In this document: one piece after another, positions 5,201-13,600 of the stretch
Position numbering within the stretch: the stretch's first letter is position 1
Layout of the letters: every line of letters starts with the position of its first letter
Source of the DNA: Paludibacteraceae bacterium
Lineage (GTDB): Bacteria; Bacteroidota; Bacteroidia; Bacteroidales; Paludibacteraceae
Assembly (NCBI GenBank): GCA_017471285.1
Contig: JAFUUZ010000004.1
Location: 1-40,738, forward strand
Length of the DNA stretch: 40,738 nucleotides
Direction: 5' to 3'
Program-made: the position numbers and the translations under genes
The notes under the pieces: generated by a model
What the model was told of the DNA's origin: nothing
The model's input: only the letters and a program-made list of their open reading frames with translations
Database searches by the model: none

Positions 5201-8176
5201 GCGAGTATCAAAAGCGCCATGCACATTAACAGAAGCGCTTTTCAGTGGCTGACGCGTTGTAGGTGCACCGCCAAACACAGGCGAATATTGTAGCAGACGT
5301 GTAGGCTCACCATCGGCATAATTACCCCAATCACGGATATCATAGATAAATAAGGAACCACCCTTTACATCATCTTTCGGGTCTTCCGCACTAATCAGTA
5401 CTTTGGCTTCCTTATCCACCTCCACTTCGGACCCCGGGAGCAACTCTGTAGATTGCGTAAAGTCCATCTCACCGCTCAAAAGATGCAGCTTAAAGTTCAT
5501 CGTAATCGGCAAGAAATACTGGCCGGAATTCATGATCAGATTCTCCGGGAGCTGGACAGGTTCTTGTGCACCGGTTAAACCTTGTAATATCTCACCAATA
5601 GTTGATCCATTATTGCTGATGGGCAAATTTGATACTTGCGGCAGTAACGGTGAACTTACCAATGGAATTACCAAACTTCCGATATGTGCACCACTATTGA
5701 TCTCATATACCTGTTGATCTTTAGACGCATCATACCACTTGCGTACCCATGTATTCTCCGCATCCGCCATCTCATCCATGAGGAACATTGCTACGTCCCC
5801 TGTCTTACCGATGATCTGGATGTCATTCGCGCTCATGGTTATAGCGTTAAGTGCACTGACCGTAGTAGAAGCGACAAGAGACGAGCCCGGATGGTATTTA
5901 ACAGGTGCCTCCACGTTCTGGATAAAATACGTAGTCAGCGGGAAAATGGAATCTCCGGCAATCAGTCCGGTTCCTGAGAAAGCACCTCCCTTCCAGTCGC
6001 CCATCTGGAACAGCTCGCGTACCGTAGAACCGCGGCGAGCATCAATCTCTCCGGACGGTACATTATACTCTGCATCCTTATTATCCACATCTCCGGTAAC
6101 AAAACCCCATACGCGGAGCAAAGAATTATTCTGCAGAACCATTTTACTGCCTTGGTTCAGTTGCAAAAGTCCGTGAGGCCCGGATGGAGATCCGGTAAAG
6201 TTACCATCGGAGGTCAACTGCTTTCCACTAATCTCTATTGTGCCGTGGACATTCATGTTCACCCCGTTGCTGAAAATCAGCTTGCGGTAACACGAAGGTA
6301 TATTATAACTTTTCTCATGCTCTACCATTTGCGTTTCCGAACCTTGCTCTGCACTCATGGGAACGATTAGGGTAGCATTAGCCGGCAGAGTATAGTGTCC
6401 GGCAGGAAGCGTATAGTCATTGAGCATGATGATAGTGACTTTCTCGGTCGTATTATTGGCGTATGCCAATGCATCTTCCAAAGAGCTATAGGAGGTCGCT
6501 CCTATCCGGCAGATACTAACTCCCGCAGCCTTTGCCTGGGCATAATCACCGGCGAAATACTCATATCTTTCCCGATACTCTGCACCCGCCGTATTACGCC
6601 AAATCTGCTTGCCGGACACAGTCTGCATGTCAGAATTATTTGTCTGGAAATAGCCGGAGTTGAATGCGATACTGCCTTCTGCAAAGTTTGCCGGATCAAC
6701 GAACTTACCATTATTAACCGTCAGTGTTCCAGCTTCCTTTTTAAGCGCATATGCGCCGCCGCTTACAACAGCCAGTTTCTCTATCGTTGTTGTTGTACCT
6801 GCGGAACGGATACCGTATGTATCACCGGAGATCAGACCTTTCTTAACCAGAGCAGTTCCTCCGGTAATATCTACCGCCACATTGCCCTTGAACTCGCCGC
6901 CGTTGACTGTCAGTGTACCGCTGGACAACAAGCCGGCCTGGAACACACCATCCGTAGTGATCAAAGTGCCGCTATTGGTAGCAGCACCGGTGAAGGTTGC
7001 ACCATTCTGCTCTACTGTACCATTTATTCCGATATTCAGTGTGCCAAACGTGCCACCATTGAGAATCGCCTTTCCTCCGGTCACGCTTAACGCATTAGCC
7101 GAACCCCCATACGGGCTATATGCTATCGTTACATTGCCTCCGCTAACCTTCAGGGTATTAGACAGTGTAAAACCATTGAGGTCAAACGTGATATCCTTAC
7201 CTATCGTCACTTCGTCAGTATAATTGCCATTGAGTTTGATTATCGGTTTTTTATATCCGCGAATATCAACCGCCAATAACCCATCCAATGTAGTTATTCC
7301 TGCTTCTTTCTGCGTTTTACCATCATACAACAATGCTTCTGCTCCTGTAGCAGTCTTACGGGCATTGAGCGGTACATTGATAGCAATATTCGCCTTCGTT
7401 ACCAGTCGCAGTGTAGCAGAGTATTCTGCAGCATTTGCATTGGGAGCGGTAAACATCACAACAAGCGTTGCGGAATTGCCTTCAATCGTCAAATCCGAAG
7501 GAGTCCATGCATTTCCGTCCGCCGAGGACCAAGTACCGCCATTCTTAATCTCAGTAACTTCTGCGGCATTAAAGTCCGATTGGTCTATATCATTTCCGCT
7601 GAAGGTAAACGTGACTATTTGGGTACAAGTCGGTGCATCCCCGGACATAGTATTATCCCCGGAGAGACTGTATGCGGAAATACGGATCGGCTCGAAAGTA
7701 CCATAGATACTATACTCCTCCGTACCACCCTCTTCTGCCGATGTGTCGAATTTTCTCACATACTTGTAAGCGTCTGAATCTTGATGTTCTCCGCCGTCCA
7801 GATCTACGCCGCCGTTAGAAAAAGAATAGCCGGCAAAGTAATAACCGTCCTCGGCTTTTGCCCAGCACCAGAAAGGCACTTGCGCAACTTCCATTCCCTG
7901 CATTGTAACCGCCAAACCGGAAGTGCTCACATTAGAAGTTCCCTCCGTAAAAGAAGAATAATCTTTAGGTTCTGAATCCAGATTGGTAATATAGACTTTT
8001 CCACCTCCCGTGGACGAAGTCTTACCTGTTAATTTCGCTTTGTAGATGGGGTTCTTGAGAGCTTCCTTCGCCTCATTCGGCAGATCGCTCAGGTTTGCCC
8101 AGGCGGTATTAGTCCCGGCGAGGAGGCCGAGGAACACCATTGCGATTGATAAAAAACTTTTCTTTGTCATTTTCAT
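2264..8176 (-). CDS. Giant secreted surface protein with beta-helix and InlB-type repeats
   Basis: About 1970 residues from the ATG at 8176; the frame stays open upstream, but only this ATG gives a clean signal peptide (residues 1-27, ending NTAWA). Residues ~315-495 are Gly/Thr/Asn-rich short strands (repeated LTVNGG or ILNGGTFG forms), as in right-handed beta-helices. Residues ~1180-1470 hold four Listeria-Bacteroides (InlB B-type) repeats with the usual ITFKNYDGT start and YTATW-like end. A bacterial repeat domain follows at ~1474-1540 (VTLSANIPAG to GYEFVKWSD). The end (KVIIDNQVYIVRDGALYTITGQ) resembles the C-terminal tail of many Bacteroidales cell-surface proteins. Adhesion or surface display is inferred. 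It has its own promoter at 8267-8300, and a 43-residue peptide gene follows it. Confidence 0.85.
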   Translation of the reverse strand: MKMTKKSFLSIAMVFLGLLAGTNTAWANLSDLPNEAKEALKNPIYKAKLTGKTSSTGGGKVYITNLDSEPKDYSSFTEGTSNVSTSGLAVTMQGMEVAQVPFWCWAKAEDGYYFAGYSFSNGGVDLDGGEHQDSDAYKYVRKFDTSAEEGGTEEYSIYGTFEPIRISAYSLSGDNTMSGDAPTCTQIVTFTFSGNDIDQSDFNAAEVTEIKNGGTWSSADGNAWTPSDLTIEGNSATLVVMFTAPNANAAEYSATLRLVTKANIAINVPLNARKTATGAEALLYDGKTQKEAGITTLDGLLAVDIRGYKKPIIKLNGNYTDEVTIGKDITFDLNGFTLSNTLKVSGGNVTIAYSPYGGSANALSVTGGKAILNGGTFGTLNIGINGTVEQNGATFTGAATNSGTLITTDGVFQAGLLSSGTLTVNGGEFKGNVAVDITGGTALVKKGLISGDTYGIRSAGTTTTIEKLAVVSGGAYALKKEAGTLTVNNGKFVDPANFAEGSIAFNSGYFQTNNSDMQTVSGKQIWRNTAGAEYRERYEYFAGDYAQAKAAGVSICRIGATSYSSLEDALAYANNTTEKVTIIMLNDYTLPAGHYTLPANATLIVPMSAEQGSETQMVEHEKSYNIPSCYRKLIFSNGVNMNVHGTIEISGKQLTSDGNFTGSPSGPHGLLQLNQGSKMVLQNNSLLRVWGFVTGDVDNKDAEYNVPSGEIDARRGSTVRELFQMGDWKGGAFSGTGLIAGDSIFPLTTYFIQNVEAPVKYHPGSSLVASTTVSALNAITMSANDIQIIGKTGDVAMFLMDEMADAENTWVRKWYDASKDQQVYEINSGAHIGSLVIPLVSSPLLPQVSNLPISNNGSTIGEILQGLTGAQEPVQLPENLIMNSGQYFLPITMNFKLHLLSGEMDFTQSTELLPGSEVEVDKEAKVLISAEDPKDDVKGGSLFIYDIRDWGNYADGEPTRLLQYSPVFGGAPTTRQPLKSASVNVHGAFDTRGGYVYTTAHGANIYSSVEDAGTFMFTLAAKSADYTEKINQMEGRSTRKEAICYSAWLNNHPELDEPAESDYVKTGGNAEAGDSYCYIDIDGTGGKWTKLKMEGCFVHDEASGIYYAKPQEYVALANGKTADPETHTYSDAAGNLYILMTENCQWWAVEKKDNLYHCTHPENDTYYYWDEAEEQWKEKTFVITWQNYDGTPIKSYKYDVSEGEDVEVEYRVTYGTMAEYNGSNPTRPADVDYTYDFTGWSPELGKVTSDVTYTATYEKKQIKYTVTFVEDGGMEIEKHLLARDEMPVCENAPTRTGYILQWEPGLGPVVGEQTYTATWLPEPPSTHVITFKNYDGTTLEVQNEAPAGETPVYGGAEPEKLATGEYSYTFIGWKPTLAPATTNAIYVAQYSENPVEYTIDFYDENQTKILKSESLPYGATPTPPVVSKEDPAANTTYTMVWKNRLDANKTIQTVTEDASYYPYFSGEENRYTRYTVTLSANIPAGVTLIGAGTYDEGESVTIQAIPADGYEFVKWSDNKTGADYGEVTITEDLILSAEVRATAVAEDLEITATGSVTLNAPATKHDLVITSDGATSGELIGANYLTLTGDAYFDLAINAQAETWYAVAVPWQVSVADGIFVNGVKQSVNSNFYLLTYNSEDRATNGASSSNWTFENNTCIMQPGTLYMIYMVNGADVIRFKKKDGQILTTSLNVYAHSSANVIDAGWNGIANPALYHAYLNAQAETYGTANFGQKYKPVDDSYDPIDMKNNKLIVGQPVFVQVKDPKTVVAEANNTGFGAPRRRVAPVVDNAYYEVQISAGESCTDRIYLQTLEDKEDTYVIGLDLAKAGVSNKVAQMWVNRYNAKLCVNTTAPVGKTATYPLGISVPENGTYQISSATEMQNNQELYVTRNGNAIWNLAYGPYTVTLDKGTYAEYGIKLIQSNAPAVTTGVDQTQTTNDKLQIQKVIIDNQVYIVRDGALYTITGQKVE

Positions 8177-8266
8177 ATCTTTTGTTTTTAAATTAGCATC
8201 TCGCTTAGTCGCTGTTCCCCATGTATGCGCAAGCACGGATGCGGGCGCAGCACAGAAAAAGCGGTG

Positions 8267-8300
8267 CAAAGGTACTGCTTTTTTTTCAATCGTGCAAGAA
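8267..8300 (-). promoter_or_regulatory. Promoter of the surface protein gene
   Basis: On the minus strand TACCTTTG (8274-8267) is preceded by a 20-bp spacer with an A8 tract and by TTCTTG (8300-8295) as the -33 box. It predicts a leader of about 85 nt. Confidence 0.65.
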
Positions 8301-8335
8301 AAACGTGACTTTTTACACAAAAAATATCATTTTTT

Positions 8336-8366
8336 TTTGTAATTTCAGAAATTTGTAGTATCTTCG
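8336..8366 (+). promoter_or_regulatory. Promoter of menA
   Basis: TTTG at 8336-8339, 19 bp, then TATCTTCG at 8359-8366, 18 bp before the ATG of menA. The -7 box differs from consensus at one base. Confidence 0.6.
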
Positions 8367-8384
8367 CAGCCAAATTTAGACACT

Positions 8385-9254
8385 ATGAATCCATACATTC
8401 AATCATTACGTTTGCGGACATTGCCGCTATCGGTAGCAGGCATCATCTTAGGCGCGGGACTTGCCGGCGCCGAGTTAGGATTTGAGAACTGCGACAGTCA
8501 TTTCCTGCTCGTCTTCGGGCTGGCAGTTCTTACGGCGCTGAGTCTGCAGATACTGAGCAACCTGAGCAACGAGTTAGGCGACGCGCAGAAAGGTACGGAC
8601 GCCAACCAGCAGGAGCGCGCCGCATACGGATTGCAGAGCGGAAAGATCACAATCCGGCAAATGAAAGGCATGATCTGGCTGTTTTTGGGGCTGTCCGTAC
8701 TATTCGGCAGTGCATTGATTTACAGCGCGTTCGGCACTCTTTGGAGTATGCAAAGTCTAGGATTCCTCTTTCTTGGTCTGCTGGCAGTCTGCGGAGCGGT
8801 CTTTTACACCCTCGGAAAGCATAACTACGGGTACATCGGATTGGGCGATTTAGGGGTGTTTCTGTTCTTCGGATTGCTGAGTACGGCAGGTGCCTATTAT
8901 CTGGAGATGCAGAGACTGAGTTGGGAGGTCCTATGGTGCGGCGCAGCTATCGGTGCTCCGTGCGTAGGCGTGCTGAATCTCAATAACATACGTGACATGG
9001 CGAACGATCGCGCACACGGCAAGCGCACCTTCGCAAGCCTGCTCGGTCCCACCGGCGCACGGGTGTATCATTACTCCCTGTTGCTGTTCAGTCTGACGAC
9101 TTTCATCTGCCTCGGTCACTACTGGGTAGGGCTGATCGTTCCCGTTTGGGCATGGCATATACGGTATGTCGGCACGCATACCGAGAGGCTGGACAGACAG
9201 ATGCCCGTATTGATGTTCTCCACGCTGGCGATAGCGATACTGGCACTCATTTAG
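8385..9254 (+). CDS. menA: 1,4-dihydroxy-2-naphthoate polyprenyltransferase
   Basis: A 289-residue integral membrane prenyltransferase of the UbiA family that attaches the polyprenyl chain to 1,4-dihydroxy-2-naphthoate in menaquinone synthesis. The first aspartate-rich motif is seen at LSNELGDAQKGTDANQQER (about residues 63-82) and the second at NLNNIRDMANDRAHGKRTF (about residues 194-213); together these bind Mg2+ and prenyl diphosphate. The rest is about eight hydrophobic helices. The start MNPYIQSLRLRTLPLSVAG is typical of MenA. It stands alone, with its own promoter and a terminator that overlaps the next promoter. Menaquinone is the usual respiratory quinone of Bacteroidales. Confidence 0.93.
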   Translation: MNPYIQSLRLRTLPLSVAGIILGAGLAGAELGFENCDSHFLLVFGLAVLTALSLQILSNLSNELGDAQKGTDANQQERAAYGLQSGKITIRQMKGMIWLFLGLSVLFGSALIYSAFGTLWSMQSLGFLFLGLLAVCGAVFYTLGKHNYGYIGLGDLGVFLFFGLLSTAGAYYLEMQRLSWEVLWCGAAIGAPCVGVLNLNNIRDMANDRAHGKRTFASLLGPTGARVYHYSLLLFSLTTFICLGHYWVGLIVPVWAWHIRYVGTHTERLDRQMPVLMFSTLAIAILALI

Positions 9255-9262
9255 CAGAAAAT

Positions 9263-9276
9263 ACACATGAATGTGT
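9263..9276. other. Small hairpin after menA
   Basis: ACACAT (9263-9268), GA, ATGTGT (9271-9276), directly upstream of the terminator stem. Confidence 0.5.
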
Positions 9277-9278
9277 AA

Positions 9279-9314
9279 AAATTGACACTTTTATTTGCGA
9301 GTGTCAATTTTTTG
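9279..9314 (+). terminator. Terminator of menA overlapping the rmlA promoter
   Basis: A perfect 10-bp stem AAATTGACAC (9279-9288) and GTGTCAATTT (9301-9310), followed by TTTT. Its loop holds the -33 TTTG (9294-9297) of the next promoter. Confidence 0.75.
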
Positions 9315-9325
9315 TTGTATATTTG
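9294..9325 (+). promoter_or_regulatory. Promoter of rmlA
   Basis: TTTG at 9294-9297, 20 bp, TATATTTG at 9318-9325. It fits the consensus fully and lies inside and just after the menA terminator. Confidence 0.75.
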
Positions 9326-9384
9326 CAGCCGATAATGCAAATAACGCCATCCCGATAACGCAAACAACACAAACATTGACAGAT

Positions 9385-10347
9385 ATGAAAGGAATCATTT
9401 TAGCGGGCGGAAGTGCCACGCGTCTGTATCCACTGAGCAAAGCTATCAGCAAACAAATCATGCCGGTTTACGACAAGCCGATGATTTATTATCCGTTGAG
9501 TACCTTGATGTTAGCCGGTATCCGCGAGGTGCTGGTGATCAGTACGCCGCGGGACCTGCCGATGTTCGAAGAATTGCTGGGCGACGGCAGCCGGATAGGT
9601 ATGAAACTGAGCTACAAAGTGCAGAATGTGCCCAACGGGCTGGCGCAGGCTTTTGTATTAGGCAAGGATTTCCTGAACGGCGAGCCGGGATGTCTGATAT
9701 TGGGCGACAACATGTTCTACGGCCAGCATTTCGGCAGAATGCTGAAAGAGGCGGTTGCGACAGTCGAAAGCGGAAAGTCGAAAGATAAAAGCAGAGAGTC
9801 GAAAGCCGAAAGAGGCGGAGCGGTTATCTTCGGATACGAAGTAGCGGATCCGAGAGCCTACGGCGTAGTAGAGTTCAAAGAAGAAACCTCTCCCCAGCCC
9901 TCCCCTCAAGGGAGGGAGAATAGTTCCCAACTGATGGTTGTCAGTTTGGAGGAGAAACCGGCAGAGCCGAAGAGCAACTATGCGGTGCCGGGACTTTATT
10001 TCTACGACGAGACGGTATGCGAGAAAGCCGCCAACCTGCAACCCAGCGCCCGCGGAGAATACGAGATCACGGACCTGAACAAGCTATATTTAGAGGAAGG
10101 CACGCTGAGAGTGAAACTCTTCAGCCGCGGGTTTGCATGGCTGGACACGGGCAACTGCGACAGTCTGCTGGAGGCCGGTAATTTTATCGCTACCATCCAG
10201 AACCGGCAAGGATTCTACGTCAGCTGTATCGAAGAGATAGCCTGGCGCAACGGCTGGATCAGCACAGAGCAGTTAGCCCTGTTGGGCAAAGAGATGAAGA
10301 CCGCCTACGGACGCTATCTGGAGCGGCTGGCGGCGAAGGGGAGTTGA
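9385..10347 (+). CDS. rfbA: Glucose-1-phosphate thymidylyltransferase with two repeat-derived inserts
   Basis: Makes dTDP-glucose from dTTP and glucose-1-phosphate, the first step to dTDP-rhamnose for surface polysaccharide. Residues 1-30 (MKGIILAGGSATRLYPLSKAIS) hold the nucleotide-binding GGxGTRL-type loop, here with S-A in place of G-T; KQIMPVYDKPMIYYPLS and LILGDNMFYG follow. It is 320 residues against about 290 for the family. The excess matches two repeat-derived stretches: heptamers at 9763-9811 (residues ~127-142, a K/S/E-rich peptide) and a C/G palindrome at 9889-9930 (residues ~169-182, SPQPSPQGREN). Both lie between strands of the family fold, and the conserved SLEEKPAEPKSNYAVPGLYFYD resumes after them. 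The ATG at 9385 was chosen because the family starts MKGIILAGG. The TGA stop is inside the next heptamer array. The partner rmlB is 21 kb away. Confidence 0.92.
   Translation: MKGIILAGGSATRLYPLSKAISKQIMPVYDKPMIYYPLSTLMLAGIREVLVISTPRDLPMFEELLGDGSRIGMKLSYKVQNVPNGLAQAFVLGKDFLNGEPGCLILGDNMFYGQHFGRMLKEAVATVESGKSKDKSRESKAERGGAVIFGYEVADPRAYGVVEFKEETSPQPSPQGRENSSQLMVVSLEEKPAEPKSNYAVPGLYFYDETVCEKAANLQPSARGEYEITDLNKLYLEEGTLRVKLFSRGFAWLDTGNCDSLLEAGNFIATIQNRQGFYVSCIEEIAWRNGWISTEQLALLGKEMKTAYGRYLERLAAKGS
9763..9811 (+). repeat. Heptamer array inside rmlA
   Basis: Seven consecutive heptamers related to GTCGAAA (three exact copies; GCGGAAA, GCCGAAA, GATAAAA and GCAGAGA as variants). It is free of stops in the reading frame and encodes residues absent from most RmlA proteins. 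Confidence 0.85.
9889..9925 (+). repeat. C/G palindromic element inside rmlA
   Basis: A CCCCAG flank, then CCCTCCC (9898-9904), loop CTCAA, GGGAGGG (9910-9916) and a GAGAATAG tail. It is read in frame by rmlA. Confidence 0.85.
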
Positions 10348-10626
10348 TAGTTGATAGTTCTTATCTCGGCTAAGCCTCGAACGATCGGCTGAAGCCGTAT
10401 GGATAGTTGATAGTTGATAGTTCTTATCTCGGCTAAGCCTCGAACGATCGGCTGAAGCCGTATGGATAGTTGATAGTTGATAGTTGATAGTTGATAGTTC
10501 TTATCTCGGCTAAGCCTCGAACGATCGGCTGAAGCCGTATGGAGAGTTGAAAGTTGATAGTTGAAAGTTGAGAGTTGATAGTTGAGAGTTGACAGTTGAT
10601 AGTTGAGAGTTGAAAGTTGAAAGTTG
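10341..10626 (+). repeat. Composite array: 45-bp double-hairpin units and heptamers
   Basis: The 302-bp gap between rmlA and the sensor gene contains no gene. Three identical 45-bp units lie at 10358-10402, 10421-10465 and 10498-10542. Each holds TTCTTATCTCG, the small palindrome GGCT-A-AGCC, TCGAACGAT and the hairpin CGGCT-GA-AGCCG. They are separated by 18 and 32 bp made of GTTGATA heptamers, so spacing grows by whole heptamers. From 10543 to 10626 about twelve more heptamers follow, nearly all GTTGANA with the sixth base varying. No consensus promoter is visible, so the sensor gene may depend on read-through from rmlA. Confidence 0.9.
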
Positions 10627-10649
10627 TAAAACCGTAAAATTGTTACCGG

Positions 10650-13600
10650 ATGAAACGCTTCTTACTATTTCTCCTATTGTTCTTCGCCACGCTTGGCATG
10701 AGCGCGAAAGAACATTATGTAGTACAGCACTACAGTATCAAAGACGGCATGAGCCAGAACACCGTAATGGCGATCATGCAGGACAAGCAGGGGTTCATGT
10801 GGTTCGGCACATGGGACGGATTGAACCGGTTTGACGGATACAGGTTTGAGGTATTTAAGGCGATGAGCCAAGGCGAGGCGGCACAGGTGAACAACCGCGT
10901 GACGCTGATCTACGAAGACGAGGCGGAGCGCATATGGTGGAGCACCTATGACGGCCATTATTACCGTATCACTGCCGACCGCAAGAGCACGGTGGAGCAG
11001 CCTTTCGACAGTCTGCCGGAGGGAATGCTGGTGAAGATGAACGAGACGGAGAAGCGGACGAAAGTGGACTCCCGCGGCGTGATATGGCAGGCCGACGACT
11101 CCAACGGCATCATGCGGTACCGTTACGGCCAATGGAAACGGTTCACTCCGCCGTTAGACAGCCGCTACGCCGGAGGACTGCGATGGAACTTCTTCCTGCT
11201 GGAAGACAACCAGGGCCGCACATGGGTCAACCCGACAGGCGGCGGATGGAGTTATTACGACCCGGAGAAAGACGAGCTGGTCTATCCGATAGAGGGATTG
11301 ACCAATATGATCCACACCGCTTATCTGGACCGCGACGGCCAGATGTGGATAGCCACCTATGACGGCGGCGTGGATTGCGTGAACATGGACCCCACCCCTT
11401 ATCAGCTGCACGACATGCGGAAGAGCGCGCGCGATAATGGAGAGGTACGCGCGTTCGCGCTGAAGAAGGACGGCGAGATCGTGACGCTGGTGAAATCCGA
11501 GACCGCTATCTACTGCGCCATGGAGACCAGCCACGGGATGCTATACGGCACAAAAGGACGCGGACTCATCGACGCCAACGGAAAGACCATTCCTACCAGC
11601 CATCCGGATATATATGATATAGAAGAAGGAGTGGACGGCAGTCTGTATGTAGCCACCTACGGCGACGGCGTCAATATCCTGAAATGGAACGGAACAGGAT
11701 GGAGCCAGCCGGAGGTGATCGGTCAGGGTATGAAAGTACGCGACATAGAGATGGTGGACGACGACCTATGGTGCGGAACGACAACCGGTATCCTGCTCGT
11801 GAACACCAGCACCATGCGGAGTACCGTTATCCCGAGTTATGACATCCGCGCCATCTATTATGACGGACATGAGCGCTTATGGCTCGGTTCGTTCGGCGGC
11901 GGGTTGTTCACCCTTGCCCCAAAGGATCCCAAACTGGAGCTCACCCGCGTACAGACATTCCATGATATCATCCTGAGCTTGACGGGCGACGGCAAGAACC
12001 TATGGTTCACCTCGGAGAGCAATATCGCCCAGCTGAACCTGGAGACAGGCAACCTCTATTACTACGACGCGCTGGACGGCGAGCAGAACACCTATTTCAC
12101 GGAAGCGGAAGCGCTCCGTACGCCGGACGGACAGATCCTATTCGGCTATTCGAACGGTTACTGTTCGTTCGACCCCACACGCATCCGCCGCTCCACCTCC
12201 GTGCCGCCGATGCGGATCACACGTATCGAGGCGCAGGACGAAGAGCTGAGCGGCGACACCATCACCATCGCCCACGGAAGCAACGTGACGATCGAATATG
12301 CAGCGATGGATCTGACCGGGTCGCATAAGATCGTATATGCCTACAAGATGGACGGCATCGACAAAGAATGGCTCTACGCCAAGGAAGTGCGCCGCGTGAC
12401 ATACAACAACATGCGGCACGGGAGATATGTCTTCCATGTACGCTCCACCAACCGCGAAGGCAGCGACGTGGACAACGAGAAAACGCTGGTGATATACGTC
12501 GAGAAACCGACATGGCTGTCCTGGTGGGCGATCATGCTGTATATACTCGGACTGCTGATCATCATCGGTATTACGGCATACAGCGTAAGCATATACAATG
12601 AGTTGCGCCAGAAAGTGCTGGTAGAGCAGCAGGTGACGGATATCAAACTGCGGTTCTTCACCAATATCAGCCATGAGCTGCGCACGCCGCTGACCCTTAT
12701 CGTAGCACCGATAGAGAACATCCTGCAGAACGAGCGTATCAGCCAGAGCGTACGCAGCCAGCTGGAGATCGTGCAGAGCAACGGCCAGCGGATGTTGAGG
12801 ATGGTGAACCAGTTGCTGGAATTCCGCAAGGTGCAGAACCAGAAGATGAAACTCAAACTGAGACAGACGCTGCTGAGCGAACTGGTGGAAGAGACCAGTG
12901 CCAATTTCCGCAAAGAAGCCTACGACAAACATATTCATTTCGAGATAGAGAACCGCGCAGAAGACTCGACCGTATGGGTGGACCGCGAAAGGATGGATAC
13001 TATCCTGTGGAACCTGCTGAGCAATGCCTTCAAATTCACTCCGGCAGGCAAGTCCATCCGCGTGATCGTAGATTCCAAACCGGGGTTTGTGACACTCGCC
13101 GTACAGGACGAAGGCGTAGGTATCGCCCCGGACAAACGGAACGTACTGTTTGAGCGGTTCTCCAGCAATAACGAACTCAACAACACCGGCGTGACCGGCA
13201 CCGGCATCGGTATGAACCTGACCAAGGAACTGGTGGACCTCCATCACGGCTATATAGAGGTAGAGAGCGAGTTAGGCAAGGGTACCACTATCACGATCCT
13301 GCTTCATACCGGCAAGGAGCATTTCGGCAACGACGTGGAGTTTATCGCCGATGACGCCTCAGCCGTACAGACGGACACTCCGCCTACCTTCGAGGACAAA
13401 CTGGAGCTTTTGGAGCAGGAGCAGCAGGATAACACCCGGACCATTCTGGTGGTGGACGACAGCGCGGACATGCGCAATTTCCTGGCTAAGATACTGAGCC
13501 ATGACTACCACGTGGAAACCGCTGCGGACGGAGAAGAAGCAGAACATATCATCCGCACCAAGCCTATCGACCTGGTGGTAACGGACCTGATGATGCCTAA

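Noticed and set aside
8177-8320. 48-codon upstream extension of the surface protein
   Set aside because: It would place codons over the promoter and before a normal signal peptide.
12138-13247. Long 369-codon frame opposite the sensor kinase
   Set aside because: Antisense shadow of the HTCS gene; rich in His and Val without family motifs.
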